From positions 1 through 47,260 of the forward strand of contig JAQGAU010000058.1 of assembly GCA_034698045.1 (NCBI GenBank): a DNA stretch of 47,260 bases, given 5' to 3'. The position numbers were made by a program, and so were the translations under genes. The DNA is from Paramacrobiotus richtersi. Its lineage: Eukaryota > Tardigrada > Eutardigrada > Parachela > Macrobiotidae. Under the pieces are notes generated by a model. It was not told the DNA's origin and made no database searches. It saw only the letters and a program-made list of their open reading frames with translations. Shown one piece after another: positions 8,844 to 18,375 of this stretch (within the stretch, counting starts at the first letter, position 1; each line of letters opens with the position of its first letter).

Positions 8844-10711
8844 ATGTCTGAATCGCAAACGAGTTCGCTGTGGGGTTGGCGTGGTGAAACAGCTGGAATG
8901 TGCCAGCGTATAAAGCGTATCCTCGAAACGGGAGAACGCAGTGATATTCAGTTCGAAGTGGGGCACCAGTATGGAAAGGAGGAACTCTTCCCAGCGCACA
9001 AGTATGTACTGGGTTCCTGTAATCTGTGCCAGTGCAATGCAGACATAATCTTCTTTGCAGACTCGCGCTCTGCATAAGCAGTGATGTGTTTGACACGATG
9101 TTTTACGGAAATGTTCCTGAAGCCGCGAAAACCATCAGGCTCCCTGACATTCTCCCACACGCCTTCCGTATCATGCTCAAGTACTAAGTTGTTTATTCTC
9201 TGAATCTGAGCTGTGACATTGTGTTTTTTGTTGAACTACTTTTGCTATTGCAGATACTTGTACACGGACGCTGTCGAGGATCTCAGTCTGGAGACCGCGT
9301 TAGCGACGTTTTACTGTGCCAAGAAGTACGGCATGCCACTGCTGATGGATATTTGCGCCGAGTATGCCATTAAGAACGTCGACGAAAGCACCTGCCTTGC
9401 TATCCTGGAATACGTAAGCAAATACAAGAATTTACCTAAATTGTTTATGCTCAGAGTGTTCGCTTTAGGCAATCGAACTGGATGCGGAGAAAGTGGTCAG
9501 CAAATGCATGAATATCGTGGATATCCACTGTGACGAAGTTCTCCACTCGGATGAGTTTCTTCAACTGAAGCAGAACACCTTGCAGTTAATCTTGAAAAGA
9601 GATACCCTGAGAATCAATGAGGAAGAAGTGTACAAAGCAGCCGAGCGGTAAGTTTAGCAGTTATTAAGCAACGGCGCGAAGTGCTGGACACAGATTTTAC
9701 GCAGTATCGTGGTTTCCAGGTGGGCATCCAATGCGTGCCAAATCAATATCTTGAGCCAATAGGTGCCAATTATCGCCGTATGCTTGGGGAGGCATTGTTT
9801 CTGGTCCGGTTTCCACTAATGGACGATGGGCAGCTGGCTGATGGTCCTGTAACCGTAAGTACACCACAACTGGATATTCATGGTCACAGATCGCTAGTAT
9901 AGCTTTGATTCACATATTTTTATTCCTTGAAGTAAACTTGAATCGCACGAACCTTATTTAGACTCGGCTGTTGGAGACCGAAGACGCCCTCAGCATCTAC
10001 CAGTTCAAACACGCATCCAAGAAACCTGACATTCCTTTCTCGGGTATTCCTCGATGTAGACCAAACATCACCTTCTGTGGTCACCAGTGGTTTGCTCTGG
10101 ACACTCCCAGCACCCGCAAATGTACGATTGCTGCCGAGAACGTCTTCCTCGATGACAAGGCCCGTTTACACCTCCGCCTGTCCCAGCACAACGGTGTGTG
10201 GAAAGGAGCGGAAATTCAGTCGGTTGACGCCTTTGGTTTCGGGTTGTACGAGTTCCAGATCGAAGCACAACTGGACCAGCTGGAACCGAATGTTATCGTC
10301 ACCATGGGTAGTCTGGTCGGGAATCGATCAGGTACTGGCATCAGCTTTGCCAATTGGGGGACCAAACCCCGAGGACGTTATGGAGTCGGACGCCCGAAAT
10401 CGTCGGCTACCGACACAGACAACCATCATGACTTTGACTTATCCGTGAATGTCAAGACAACGCATTTTTACGATTTGTCACCGGCCAACGTGTGGTTTAG
10501 CTCCCAAGATGGTCACCAGAATAACTCACGGACTGTCGCGTATATTGATGAAGAATTTGGTGGCTGGGTCAGTGATCGCACAAAGGAAAGTATCACCCAG
10601 GAAGCGTTTCCGGTTGGCATTCATCTTTCCAGTTGTCGTGGTAGAGCTCCGCCGGAGAGAAAAGAAGTGGAAATTATTGTGCACTCTTTTCGCTTCCTTC
10701 CTGGCGAATGA
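8844..10711 (+). pseudogene. BTB-BACK protein with C-terminal GH16-like domain, copy 2 (frameshifted)
   Basis: Six exons: 8844-9001, 9061-9180, 9254-9413, 9469-9647, 9720-9854 and 9962-10711. Residues 1-92 or so form the BTB/POZ fold (SDIQFEVG, FPAHK, VFDTMFYGNV, AFRIMLKYLYTD); BACK follows; the last exon encodes the same GH16-like domain as copy 1 (active-site strand GTGIS at 10331-10345, catalytic acids absent). Exon 5 lacks one base relative to copy 1 (between 9747 and 9748), which brings TAG at 9760-9762 and would truncate the product at about 219 residues, before the GH16-like part. All other exons are open, and a one-base difference would give 500 aa, so this is either a very young pseudogene, an allele, or a sequence error. 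ATG 8844 is chosen because the BTB region begins soon after; an in-frame ATG at 8754 would add 30 residues. Confidence 0.75.
10067..10708 (+). other. GH16-like jelly-roll region of BTB copy 2
   Basis: Same domain as in copy 1, uninterrupted for its full length although it lies downstream of the frameshift. Substitutions relative to copy 1 are mostly conservative or synonymous by eye, and the strand motifs (FCGHQW, LDDKARLHLRL, FGLYEFQI, VEIIVHSFRF) are kept, which argues that selection acted on this domain until recently. Confidence 0.7.
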
Positions 10712-11566
10712 TGATCAGGATTTTGCAAGCCGCGGAGGTGACCGCTCATTTATTATGCGGCTGTCAGGCTATCGCTGTTTTTTTCTCACAAGGTTTTGGT
10801 CTTATGAAATTAATAGCAATGTTAGGTTTTTGCGGGCTATTTTGCTTTTCATCTGGAGTCTCGTTGGTGCAGTCTGCGGAAGTGTTCATTGGATAAAATT
10901 ATCATGTAAGTACTAGTAAGAACCAGTTTTCTGGATATGGCGACCCGCACAAACCGCGCTGCACGTACATGTACAGCCACAGTGCATGTGTATGTTTCCA
11001 GGCGCAGCTTTGATTTCGACGCTATTTTTTTGGTATTTTAAGTCAAGTGCATATATATATCTGTAGTTCATCGAATTCAGATTTAGGCCGAATAGTGAGC
11101 GATGGTTACATATCAACAGCAGTCCTTAACATCATGCCAGCTGCATATATCCTTTTCAGATTACGAGATTGTACTAACAGGTAGATTATTGTAAAAAAAG
11201 TCATAAACTACGTATCTGACCATGTATATTAAGGTTTACAACTGTGTATGTGTGCCGCGTGCGTGCCCGCGAAAATGTCCTGCGGGGACCCGAAAGGACG
11301 AATGTGCACAGTGCAGTGTTTACCAGAACAAAAGGATCGGATCCATTTCCACGCTCTTGACAGTGAGATCTGCACACATCGAACAAAAGAACACGCTTAC
11401 CTACGTGGGTTGAGTCAGGAAGCGGTAATGCTAGTACCATCGAACTGCCCGTTTTGTAAAGCGAGATCGTTGTAAACGGACACTTAATTCATGGTTGGCG
11501 TTACAGCCAGCGCTTGTCCCTGGTGTCAAACATGTGAAGTACCCAATAAAAGCTGACAATTGTCAG
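10712..11566. other. Intergenic: 3' flank of BTB copy 2
   Basis: Homologous to 1551-2400 downstream of BTB copy 1, including the receptor 3'-flank unit at 11225-11550 that ends just before the GR3 stop codon. No gene of its own. Confidence 0.5.
11225..11550 (-). repeat. Receptor 3'-flank unit, copy 3
   Basis: Closest to the copy at 2085-2400 (shared CGAAAATGT, GACCCGAAAGGACGAATGTG, CCTACGTGGGTTGAGTCAGG). It directly abuts the 3' end of GR3. Confidence 0.65.
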
Positions 11567-12961
11567 TTAAACCGTTATATTAGGAAAAGAACTACACAAA
11601 CAGCTGCATGGTTTGTCGTCGCGTCCTGTTAATTCCCTTAGCAGAACCATGTACGTGATTACCACTCCGATAATCTGTAATAACACGACAAATCTACGCT
11701 TGCGAAATTCTGGTACGTAGGTTAAGTTATGACGCTAGGATTATAACCCACCGTCATAATGAGATCTGTATCAATGCCCAATAACTTCCACATTGTGAAG
11801 CGGACCGGCTTTTCCTGTAATCTTCTGGTAGTGTCGCAAAGCTGCCATGCATCGAAGTCATCCTTATTTGTTCGATATTCCAAAATCACGCTGATCGTCT
11901 CCACAATGACATGAGCCTGTCAGCAGTCAGGGATAAGGCAAGCTTTCAGTACAAGATAAAACGATATAGTTACAGCTTTAACGGGTACATACCTGGCTTT
12001 TTGTATAGCACGCAATGACCAGGGGAAGCAGAAAGATAAGCATACTCCCACATGCAGCCGTCATAAAATACGCCATATTTGCCCAATCCGAACGGTACAA
12101 GTACCCGTATGTCACTGGAGCTCCCCCCGTAACGACATGTACAAGAACAACAAAGGCAACAGTGTTGGAAACCAAGAAAATTAGGAACACTGGAGCAAAT
12201 ACATGGTCAAGTTTAGACACAAATTCGGACAACTGAAGATGTCGTTCGCGGCACTTTCTCAAACCTTTGGCAAACTCAGTTGCCGATAACATGTTTTCTT
12301 TGTACTGATAAAAAAGACTGTTCGCTCGAATCTGAACTTCTTTGAACGCAGTAGCAATAATCAAAGCGTAGAAAGAAACAACTGCAGAAAACAAAATGAC
12401 AACGTTCGCTGTAGCCGACAGCGGTAGGAACTGAAACAGCACGATAAACAAGTAAGCTGGCAGGTTAAATCCAAATATCGTGGCTTCATGTCCAACCACG
12501 TTAGCACAACGCATGTATAAAGTGCAGAAAACGAAGCCAACGTATAACAACATAAAAAGTGCGCTACCGACCAGCACTTTCTTTATGATTCTAGGAGACA
12601 TTTTGTAAGAATGAAAATACGATTCAATACCAGCATTTACACTTATTAGAATTCCAGATAGCCTGCGGAAAAGTAAAAGTATTATTAATCCACAAAGATG
12701 AAACGACATAAAAACTGTGGCAATAAGCATCAGTGTGGTTTTGCTGGATTTATCGACAGGTGCTTCTTGTAGATACGTGAAGAAACACACCGCGATGCCG
12801 AGAACAATAAATGCTGCACTTATAGAAAGATTGAACCATAGCGTTATAGATGATTTGTTTTGACGGTAACCGTACATTCCGGTCAAACATAGTGCTGTCG
12901 ATAAACGCTCAAAGTAACGTGTAAACCAGTCGTTGCGATGGTCCAGTTCTTCCATATTCAT
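11567..12961 (-). CDS. 7TM gustatory-receptor-like protein, copy 3 (GR3)
   Basis: Three minus-strand exons, 12961-11993, 11916-11752 and 11674-11567, all phase 0, giving 323 + 55 + 35 = 413 aa. The hydrophobic profile shows about seven membrane segments; the intracellular loop has LRKCRERHLQLSEFVSKLDHVFAPVF; exon 3 encodes the last segment with ITYMVLLRE, the TY-motif position of arthropod GR-like (7tm_7) proteins, then GRDDKPCSCLC. It is the intact counterpart of GR2, with which it shares most residues; GR1 is more distant. The donor of exon 1 is GTATGT and the acceptor of exon 3 is TTATTACAG. Probably a plasma-membrane chemoreceptor channel; ligand unknown. Confidence 0.72.
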
Positions 12962-13416
12962 ATAAATATCGAGTCTATAATCGAGATCTTTGCTTTACTG
13001 AGTATATTGTAAGGCCGAAGAAAATTAAAAGTTTCAAGCTGCAACTCGAAGATAATATTCCTAAGAACCAGCTGACTGAACAACTGACACTATACATCGA
13101 GCTGCGCTGCTGCAGTATCGAAACAAATTTCACATCCCTTGGTAGCTGTTCATAGTAATCTGCTGTTTGCAATGTTTATTGATTTATGGACCAGCCTGGG
13201 AAGGTCAAGTTCGCGTAAACAGATTCAATATAGCCTAGAGCACTGTGCAGCAAATTTGTTTAGGCACAAAACTGCCTTCGCACGCAGGTTCAGTTTGAGC
13301 TAAAGTCCCATCAGGGCTATTTATCACATCAAATAATCCTGAATGTTCCCCAGCGTCGCGCGCACTGAGTCGTTCCGGGACTTGGGTAGCTATCGTGTGG
13401 CGTTGTTCCGCGTGTT
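12962..13416. other. Intergenic: upstream region of GR3
   Basis: Presumed promoter of GR3 on the minus strand. Bases 13095-13316 are the inverted counterpart of 6502-6735. No coding exon supported. Confidence 0.45.
13095..13316 (-). repeat. Receptor-upstream segment, inverted copy 2
   Basis: Reverse complement shares ACTGAACCTGC, AAATCAATAAACA, TGCAAACAGC, TTACTATGAA and ACCAAGGGA in the same order as 6502-6735. The orientation relative to the receptor gene is therefore opposite in the two loci. Confidence 0.65.
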
Positions 13417-14441
13417 TTATTGTGCATTTTTCCGCATATCCATCAGGAACTGATCCCGATTACGCTCGTAGGCTTGAGCTTCTGAATAATTTGCAAACAG
13501 CGGCTCCATGTTATCGATGTAGTCCACAATTGACTGAAAAACTGCAAAGAAATCGCGCAAGTTTGCAATGCGGATAAAACGGACGCAGCCGACACGTTTT
13601 ATTGGAGCGTTACTACTTCGAGGTTTTTGTTGTTTCTGCCACATGGAGTGTACATTATCGCTGTTTCTACCGCCCCGCTGCCGGTGCAGCCGAACGAGCG
13701 CTGCAGACGCAGCCGCTGCATGACGAGACTGAAACAGACAGGACTCACATAGGAACTCAGAGAGGCCTGTCTGTTTCAGTCTCGCTGCTCAGTAAATCAG
13801 CGACAGAGACTGGTAGAAACATGGTTACGTACAGCGCAAGTGGCAGAAACAACAAAAATCTCGAAGTATTCATCCTCTGGTCCACAAAATAAAAAAGTAT
13901 CCTTACATATACCTCTCTCACCTTCTGCAAGTTTTGTTCGTGGCTGCCAGTTACTGATGCTAATGATTGGTAGCTTCATATAGTATCCATCAAATACGTT
14001 CGGGTGGTAGATTTTGGTGAGGAATCGGCACGTTGGAGGCTTAAACGGGTACTCGGCAGGAATGTTTACTTGTATGCGAAAAGCTCCATTATCATACGGA
14101 GGTTTTTCCTGTTAAACAGGGATTTTTTGTAGATGCAAACTGCAACTGAAGATGTGCTGCAAGTTTTGTTCATTTCTGAAACTAATTTAGCATGGTCCAG
14201 CGGGACTAGAAAAGATATTTTGAAATGTGAACAGAGATACGGCTCCTGTCAGACTAACCGGAAATACAAGGACTTCCCAGTTCGAAACGTCCGCCTTAAT
14301 GACCCGGTAAACCTTGGAATTGGATTCTCGAGCATCTTGCAGTTCCTACATAGAGTGCACATATAGATGTGGCGCATCAGTTTCTCCAGAATTCCATCTA
14401 GAGAAAAGACTTACTCGGCATAGACGTCGCGCGGCAGCCAT
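13417..14441 (-). CDS. UBE2L3-like E2-fold protein lacking the catalytic cysteine
   Basis: Four minus-strand exons: 14441-14415 (MAAARRLCR), 14345-14259, 14108-13922 and 13541-13417; phases 0, 0 and 1, 141 aa in total against 154 for human UBE2L3. The order of motifs follows the UBC fold: N-terminal helix ELQDAR, WEVLVFP, PPYDNGAFRI, PAEYPFKPP, then KIYHPN (the HPN motif), LPIIS and a C-terminal helix rich in acidic and basic residues. The residue that aligns with the UBE2L3 active-site cysteine (Q-V-C-L-P) is lysine (Y-M-K-L-P; codon AAG around 13970). Without it the protein cannot form an E2-ubiquitin thioester, so a UEV-like regulatory role or early decay is possible. All exons are open and splice sites normal. 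A 251-bp MITE occupies most of the last intron. Donor before the MITE is GTGAGA; a GTATAT five bases further would break frame. Confidence 0.75.
13616..13866. mobile_element. MITE with terminal inverted repeats, TA-flanked (in E2-like intron)
   Basis: A 251-bp element with about 55-bp imperfect terminal inverted repeats beginning CTTCGAGGTTTTTGTTG and ending in its complement, flanked on both sides by TA (13614-13615 and 13867-13868). A second inner inverted repeat, GAGACTGAAACAGACAGG and its complement, makes most of the element foldable. No coding capacity. The TA duplication points to the Tc1/mariner superfamily as mobilising source. It lies wholly inside the last intron of the UBE2L3-like gene. 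Confidence 0.75.
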
Positions 14442-15025
14442 ATTACAGATATTTCTGCAATTCTTGAAAATGCTTCCTACTTGATTTAAGTTGGCCAACA
14501 GTAAATCTTGTGGTTCTACCAGCTGGCGCAGTATCGCATTATCATCCCTTAAGAGAATTCGAAAGTAAATGGAATAAGCAGTACTGTACTACTGTAACTG
14601 TTTCGAAATAATGTATTGGAAGGTTTGTCTGCTTTCCCGTTGTTAGCATTATCACAACAGCGATATATGCAGCATATTCGCTTCGTGCTGGCTATTGGCC
14701 AGTTGTATTTACATATTTACATTTATTTACATAGCGTGATCTGGCTACAGACGTCGGCTGCTATGTACACAATATGAAATTAATGTGCTAATAGTTCCTC
14801 AGATGGCAGATAACTTATCAGTGTCTGCAGGATTGTGTTCACCACTAAATTTATCGACATAACACCACGTCGGATATATATAGTACGCATTGTAACTAAA
14901 GTAAGCAAAAATTCAAAACATGCATTCAAAACAATCACATCCCACTGGCAAGTTACAAAATTGTGATTGTTATGTACGCACAGTCTCACAAAAGCGCATA
15001 GTTACTCGTGATCATAACAAAATAT
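14442..15025. other. Intergenic between E2-like gene and retrotransposon
   Basis: Likely contains the promoter of the minus-strand E2-like gene. I see no coding exon or repeat. Confidence 0.4.
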
Positions 15026-15162
15026 CCATTAATGCTCCGCTACTCGGCTTGACGAAAGGAGGAAGTGGGGGAATGGGAGGCACGAGTGATCGAAGGGCAC
15101 CCATAGCTTGCGTGGGCGTCGCCGCACGCGCTTGCTAGGGCTCCGATTCACCCGAAACCCCC
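15026..15162 (-). repeat. Split direct repeat B2 (137 bp)
   Basis: Identical by eye to 15395-15531; begins CCATTAATGCTCCGC and ends GAAACCCCC on the plus strand. Confidence 0.85.
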
Positions 15163-15217
15163 TTTATTGAGCGAATGCGACAAGAACAACAACAAGACCA
15201 GTCGGGTGGGCTGGGTG

Positions 15218-15399
15218 GAAAAGAAATTATCCGCACTGCTTGGCAAAAATGTTCAACTGCGAGAATCGGTAACATGCTAGCATGGTCAGAACCGAAATGC
15301 AACAGTAAGACTCGAATATGCTAGAGGCGTGGTTAGGAACAACAGACACAGCTCGCACGCCAGCATTAACTACAATTAAAACAATTTTAATTGGCCATT
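15218..15399 (-). repeat. Split direct repeat A2 (182 bp)
   Basis: Identical by eye to 17134-17315; begins GAAAAGAAATTATCCGC on the plus strand and overlaps B1 by the five bases CCATT. Confidence 0.85.
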
Positions 15400-15531
15400 A
15401 ATGCTCCGCTACTCGGCTTGACGAAAGGAGGAAGTGGGGGAATGGGAGGCACGAGTGATCGAAGGGCACCCATAGCTTGCGTGGGCGTCGCCGCACGCGC
15501 TTGCTAGGGCTCCGATTCACCCGAAACCCCC
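15395..15531 (-). repeat. Split direct repeat B1 (137 bp), overlapping the recombinase stop
   Basis: Second copy of the 137-bp repeat; the last nine codons or so of the recombinase ORF lie in it, as is usual when the terminal repeat was captured at the ORF end. Confidence 0.85.
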
Positions 15532-16517
15532 AAACAAACCCCATCAGGAGACTGCTGGTATGCCGTAAGGCCCTTGATTGGGACTTGACTGCGGACGTAG
15601 CGTGTGAAGCAGGTGCTTCGCCAACGTCCAAGGGACTGGATGCGGGATTGTGACGATCCATTTGCAGCTTCAGTTGTGGCGGTGCCGATCCGGAAGCTGT
15701 GGGTACTGTACCGATGCGCGTCGGGCAGTGTTATGGTGGCGAGCTTCAGAGTGTGGTCGAGGTAGGTGCGGGTTAGGTACTTGCCATTCTGGAAGACGAA
15801 TAATGGCTCAGTTGGTAGTGTCTTTGGTCTAACTGACAGGAAGTTGCGGATCGCCCGCACTGGGCAGATGGAGCGACGGGTTTCGGTAAGTTCAATCAGA
15901 TATCCGTAGCAGTACTGGTCCGTTTTGGATTTCTTGATGGCGACGGTTATGCTTTTGCCGTTTTCTTTCACGTCCTGCAGGAGGAGTGTCGACGACGGGT
16001 TGAATTTAGTGGGTGATTCGCTTGCTAGCTCGCTTGAGCGTAGCGCTGCGAGGTACGCAGTTGTAAACGCACTCCAGATGAGGAGCTGTTCGTGCTGTGA
16101 CAGATGCAGCATGGGCAGGCGATCCTTAATAACGCGCATTACCTCTAGGGTCACGGGTAACCGGCCGTCTTGGGACTGCGGGCGGATGCGGGCCAATCCC
16201 TCTAACGCATGCTGGACTGCGATAGATTTCGAGGGAGGATGCAGCTGCTGCTCGATATGGTAGTTGTCGATACCGGCAAGGTACACTCTGATAGTGGAGA
16301 CTTGAACGCCATCTGCATAAAGCTGCGCAATGAACCGCAACACAGCTTGTTCCGATGCCGGTACTGTAGCGATTTGGTGGCTTTGACATAATGCCGCAAA
16401 TCGTCTCATTCCGGCATCATAGGTCTTTCGAGTCGAGTTCGCGATATGGTAACTCTGAAGACAACGGGCTGTTTGGTCCAGTTGGGTCAGCGATAGGTGC
16501 GGTGGAGGTCTTCCCAT
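15504..16517 (-). CDS. Tyrosine recombinase of the retrotransposon
   Basis: A 337-residue open frame. The N-terminal half has the core-binding pattern of DIRS-order recombinases (LDQTARCLQSYHIANSTRKTY, then RVYLAGIDNYH). In the catalytic half the R of the R-H-R-Y tetrad is in YLAALRSSEL, the H-x-x-R in HSFRIGTAT, and the tyrosine in CFTRYVRS. Its role is to integrate the circular cDNA by site-specific-like recombination. It overlaps the end of the RNase H frame by about 31 bp. The frame is intact, so it might act in trans although the rest of the element is deleted. Confidence 0.85.
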   Translation of the reverse strand: MGRPPPHLSLTQLDQTARCLQSYHIANSTRKTYDAGMRRFAALCQSHQIATVPASEQAVLRFIAQLYADGVQVSTIRVYLAGIDNYHIEQQLHPPSKSIAVQHALEGLARIRPQSQDGRLPVTLEVMRVIKDRLPMLHLSQHEQLLIWSAFTTAYLAALRSSELASESPTKFNPSSTLLLQDVKENGKSITVAIKKSKTDQYCYGYLIELTETRRSICPVRAIRNFLSVRPKTLPTEPLFVFQNGKYLTRTYLDHTLKLATITLPDAHRYSTHSFRIGTATTEAANGSSQSRIQSLGRWRSTCFTRYVRSQVPIKGLTAYQQSPDGVCLGVSGESEP

Positions 16518-17218
16518 ATGTCTGGGACGGTTTCCGGAAGGCTGACTGCATTCGGGGCGAGCTGACGGAATCGGATGTTCTGAAAGCGAGATAACGCATC
16601 AGCGATCTCGTTGTTACATCCGGCCAGGTGCTTGATGGTAACTGCAAAGTTGTTAACCGCCGCTATGTACGATATGCGTCGCATTAAGTCTAAGACGCCG
16701 GAGCTCTTAGACTTCAGGCTTTCCCACGCTTGGGAGGCTCCTAGATTGTCGCAGTGCATCACTATGCGACTGCGGCTGAGCTCGACACCCCATATCTCGA
16801 GAGCAAAGACTACTGCCACCATTTCGAGATACTCGATGCTAGGTGCAGTGTGTTTAACCCATCTGGGCCGGCGAGACTGAAACCACCGACCGCGAAAATA
16901 GCCCCCCATGCCGAGCGTTGCGGATGCGTCGGTAAAGAGGTGGGAGACATTCGGGTCTGTCCAATTCGGTTCGAGGAAGGATGCGGTTCCGTTCCACTTT
17001 GGAAGGAATGTTTGCCACCACTGTAGATCGAGCTTGAAGTCGTCGGCCAGTATGATTGTTCTGCGACCGCGTGTGGCAGCTGAGTGTGAAGGTGGTGCAA
17101 TTTCCGTCTCTGCCTGGAGGCGTATCATGCGTCGAAAAGAAATTATCCGCACTGCTTGGCAAAAATGTTCAACTGCGAGAATCGGTAACATGCTAGCATG
17201 GTCAGAACCGAAATGCAA
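16487..17218 (-). CDS. RT C-terminus and RNase H of the retrotransposon (5' truncated)
   Basis: Open frame of 243 codons whose first 28 or so are translation of the A1 repeat, so no natural start is implied. It then has the RT thumb-connection pattern DLQWWQTFLPKWNG, followed by RNase H with its acidic residues in LFTDASATLGMGG, IEYLEMVAV, MHCDNLGA and NEIADALSRFQ. The RT palm with its catalytic aspartates is absent, which makes the element non-autonomous. Confidence 0.8.
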   Translation of the reverse strand: MHFGSDHASMLPILAVEHFCQAVRIISFRRMIRLQAETEIAPPSHSAATRGRRTIILADDFKLDLQWWQTFLPKWNGTASFLEPNWTDPNVSHLFTDASATLGMGGYFRGRWFQSRRPRWVKHTAPSIEYLEMVAVVFALEIWGVELSRSRIVMHCDNLGASQAWESLKSKSSGVLDLMRRISYIAAVNNFAVTIKHLAGCNNEIADALSRFQNIRFRQLAPNAVSLPETVPDIWEDLHRTYR

Positions 17219-17315
17219 CAGTAAGACTCGAATATGCTAGAGGCGTGGTTAGGAACAACAGACACAGCTCGCACGCCAGCATTAACTACAATTAAAACAA
17301 TTTTAATTGGCCATT
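17134..17315 (-). repeat. Split direct repeat A1 (182 bp), 5' end of the element
   Basis: Identical by eye to 15218-15399. On the minus strand it forms the left end of the element and is fused to the RT C-terminus by the internal deletion. Confidence 0.85.
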
Positions 17316-18375
17316 TACGAAGTACTGTACATGTCTGTCTTCTGGGTGAAAGATGTCACATTTACCCGGATAACGGAGAGCGGGCTTTTACTGTACCAAA
17401 TATGCCTTCCCGCTGAAGTATTTCTATAGCTATGCTTATACGGCTATACTAATATCGCTCTTTTGGACAAGACTTATTACTGTACTATCATAATTTGTTG
17501 GTTCATTCTGGGAGTACAAGAATGGTTATGACCGGTCACTTGTACATACATAAACAGCGTTGATAATGACCACTTCACTTGGCTTTTCTTGAGTTCAAAA
17601 TGCTACGATGTACCGGTTCCATAATGTTAACTAAAATCTAATATATGGAGTTCGTCACCGTCACGGAGTGTATATCTTAGTCGGCCTTACGGTACAATTA
17701 AGAGCATATGAATTCAGACATGTGCCACTATGGTGTAAGCATAGATTTCCGCTTTACGCATTGTACTGTGTATTATGACAGTTATGATGTGTCAGCTATA
17801 TTGCAGTCACCGTAGTCCGTAGACCTGTATGGTAAATGCGCCGCAAGCGCTGTATACTAGAAAAGTGCAGAGATATATGCGTACGCTAATATCGACAGTA
17901 TAAAGTATTGATATCTGAAAACCACACGGTACCTCCGCGGCTCCGCCGTACCTGGTGCAAAGTCTAACGTAATGTGCACTGCACAAACCGTCGATAGGCA
18001 CTGTGCGTAAATATGTATACAGACTGGAAATCAGTGGTTATACCGTGTATCTGCGATCTCGCTGTGCCGATGGTCACAAGCATTCTATCTTCGATCCTTC
18101 TTATCTCGGTCCTGTTTTGTCACCTGACAATCAAAATTACAAAAGATACCCGCTGATTATTCACAACCGACAGGGTTTCTGGCCCAACAATTTGACTTAT
18201 CGTTTAAACGATAGCGCTTTGTCCCTTGGCAATAGAATAAGCTATCGCCTTGTATTTCTTCGAGGAAATCAATACCACTGCGGTGGGCAATCTTTGTAAA
18301 AAGGTTGTCAGTTTTAGAAGTATGATCAGTCCTGAAAGTTGAGACCCAGCACTCTTAATCAGTTTCTCGAAGAAA
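17316..18375. other. Intergenic between retrotransposon and TauD-like gene
   Basis: No supported exon. A 98-codon plus frame at 18003-18299 has no recognisable family and no splice support; I regard it as chance. A 16-bp palindrome TATCGTTTAAACGATA lies at about 18198-18213. The promoter of the TauD-like gene should be at the right end. Confidence 0.4.

Larger units (their letters stand above)
15026..17315 (-). mobile_element. PAT/Ngaro-like tyrosine-recombinase retrotransposon, internally deleted
   Basis: Read on the minus strand the order is A1 (17315-17134), RNase H remnant, tyrosine recombinase, B1 (15531-15395), A2 (15399-15218), 55 bp, B2 (15162-15026). A1 and A2 are 182 bp and B1 and B2 are 137 bp; each pair appears identical by eye. 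This is the split direct repeat arrangement known for PAT and Ngaro elements of the DIRS order, and not the inverted repeats of DIRS1 itself. Gag and the core of the reverse transcriptase are missing: A1 runs directly into the RT C-terminus and RNase H. Identical repeats mean a recent insertion. These elements integrate by recombinase and make no target duplication, and none is seen. Confidence 0.85.

Noticed and set aside
9002-9060. Exon 1 of BTB copy 2 ending after the GTACTGG instead of before GTATGT
   Set aside because: Using the later GT gives an immediate stop in the next exon; the GTATGT donor at 9002 joins HK to LALCISSDVF in frame and fits the BTB fold.
16908-17240. Plus-strand frames across the retrotransposon
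   Set aside because: Antisense shadows of the RNase H and recombinase frames, which have clear catalytic motifs on the minus strand.
18003-18299. 98-codon plus frame before the TauD-like gene
   Set aside because: No recognisable motif, no splice sites in register with the TauD exons, and composition like the surrounding intergenic sequence.
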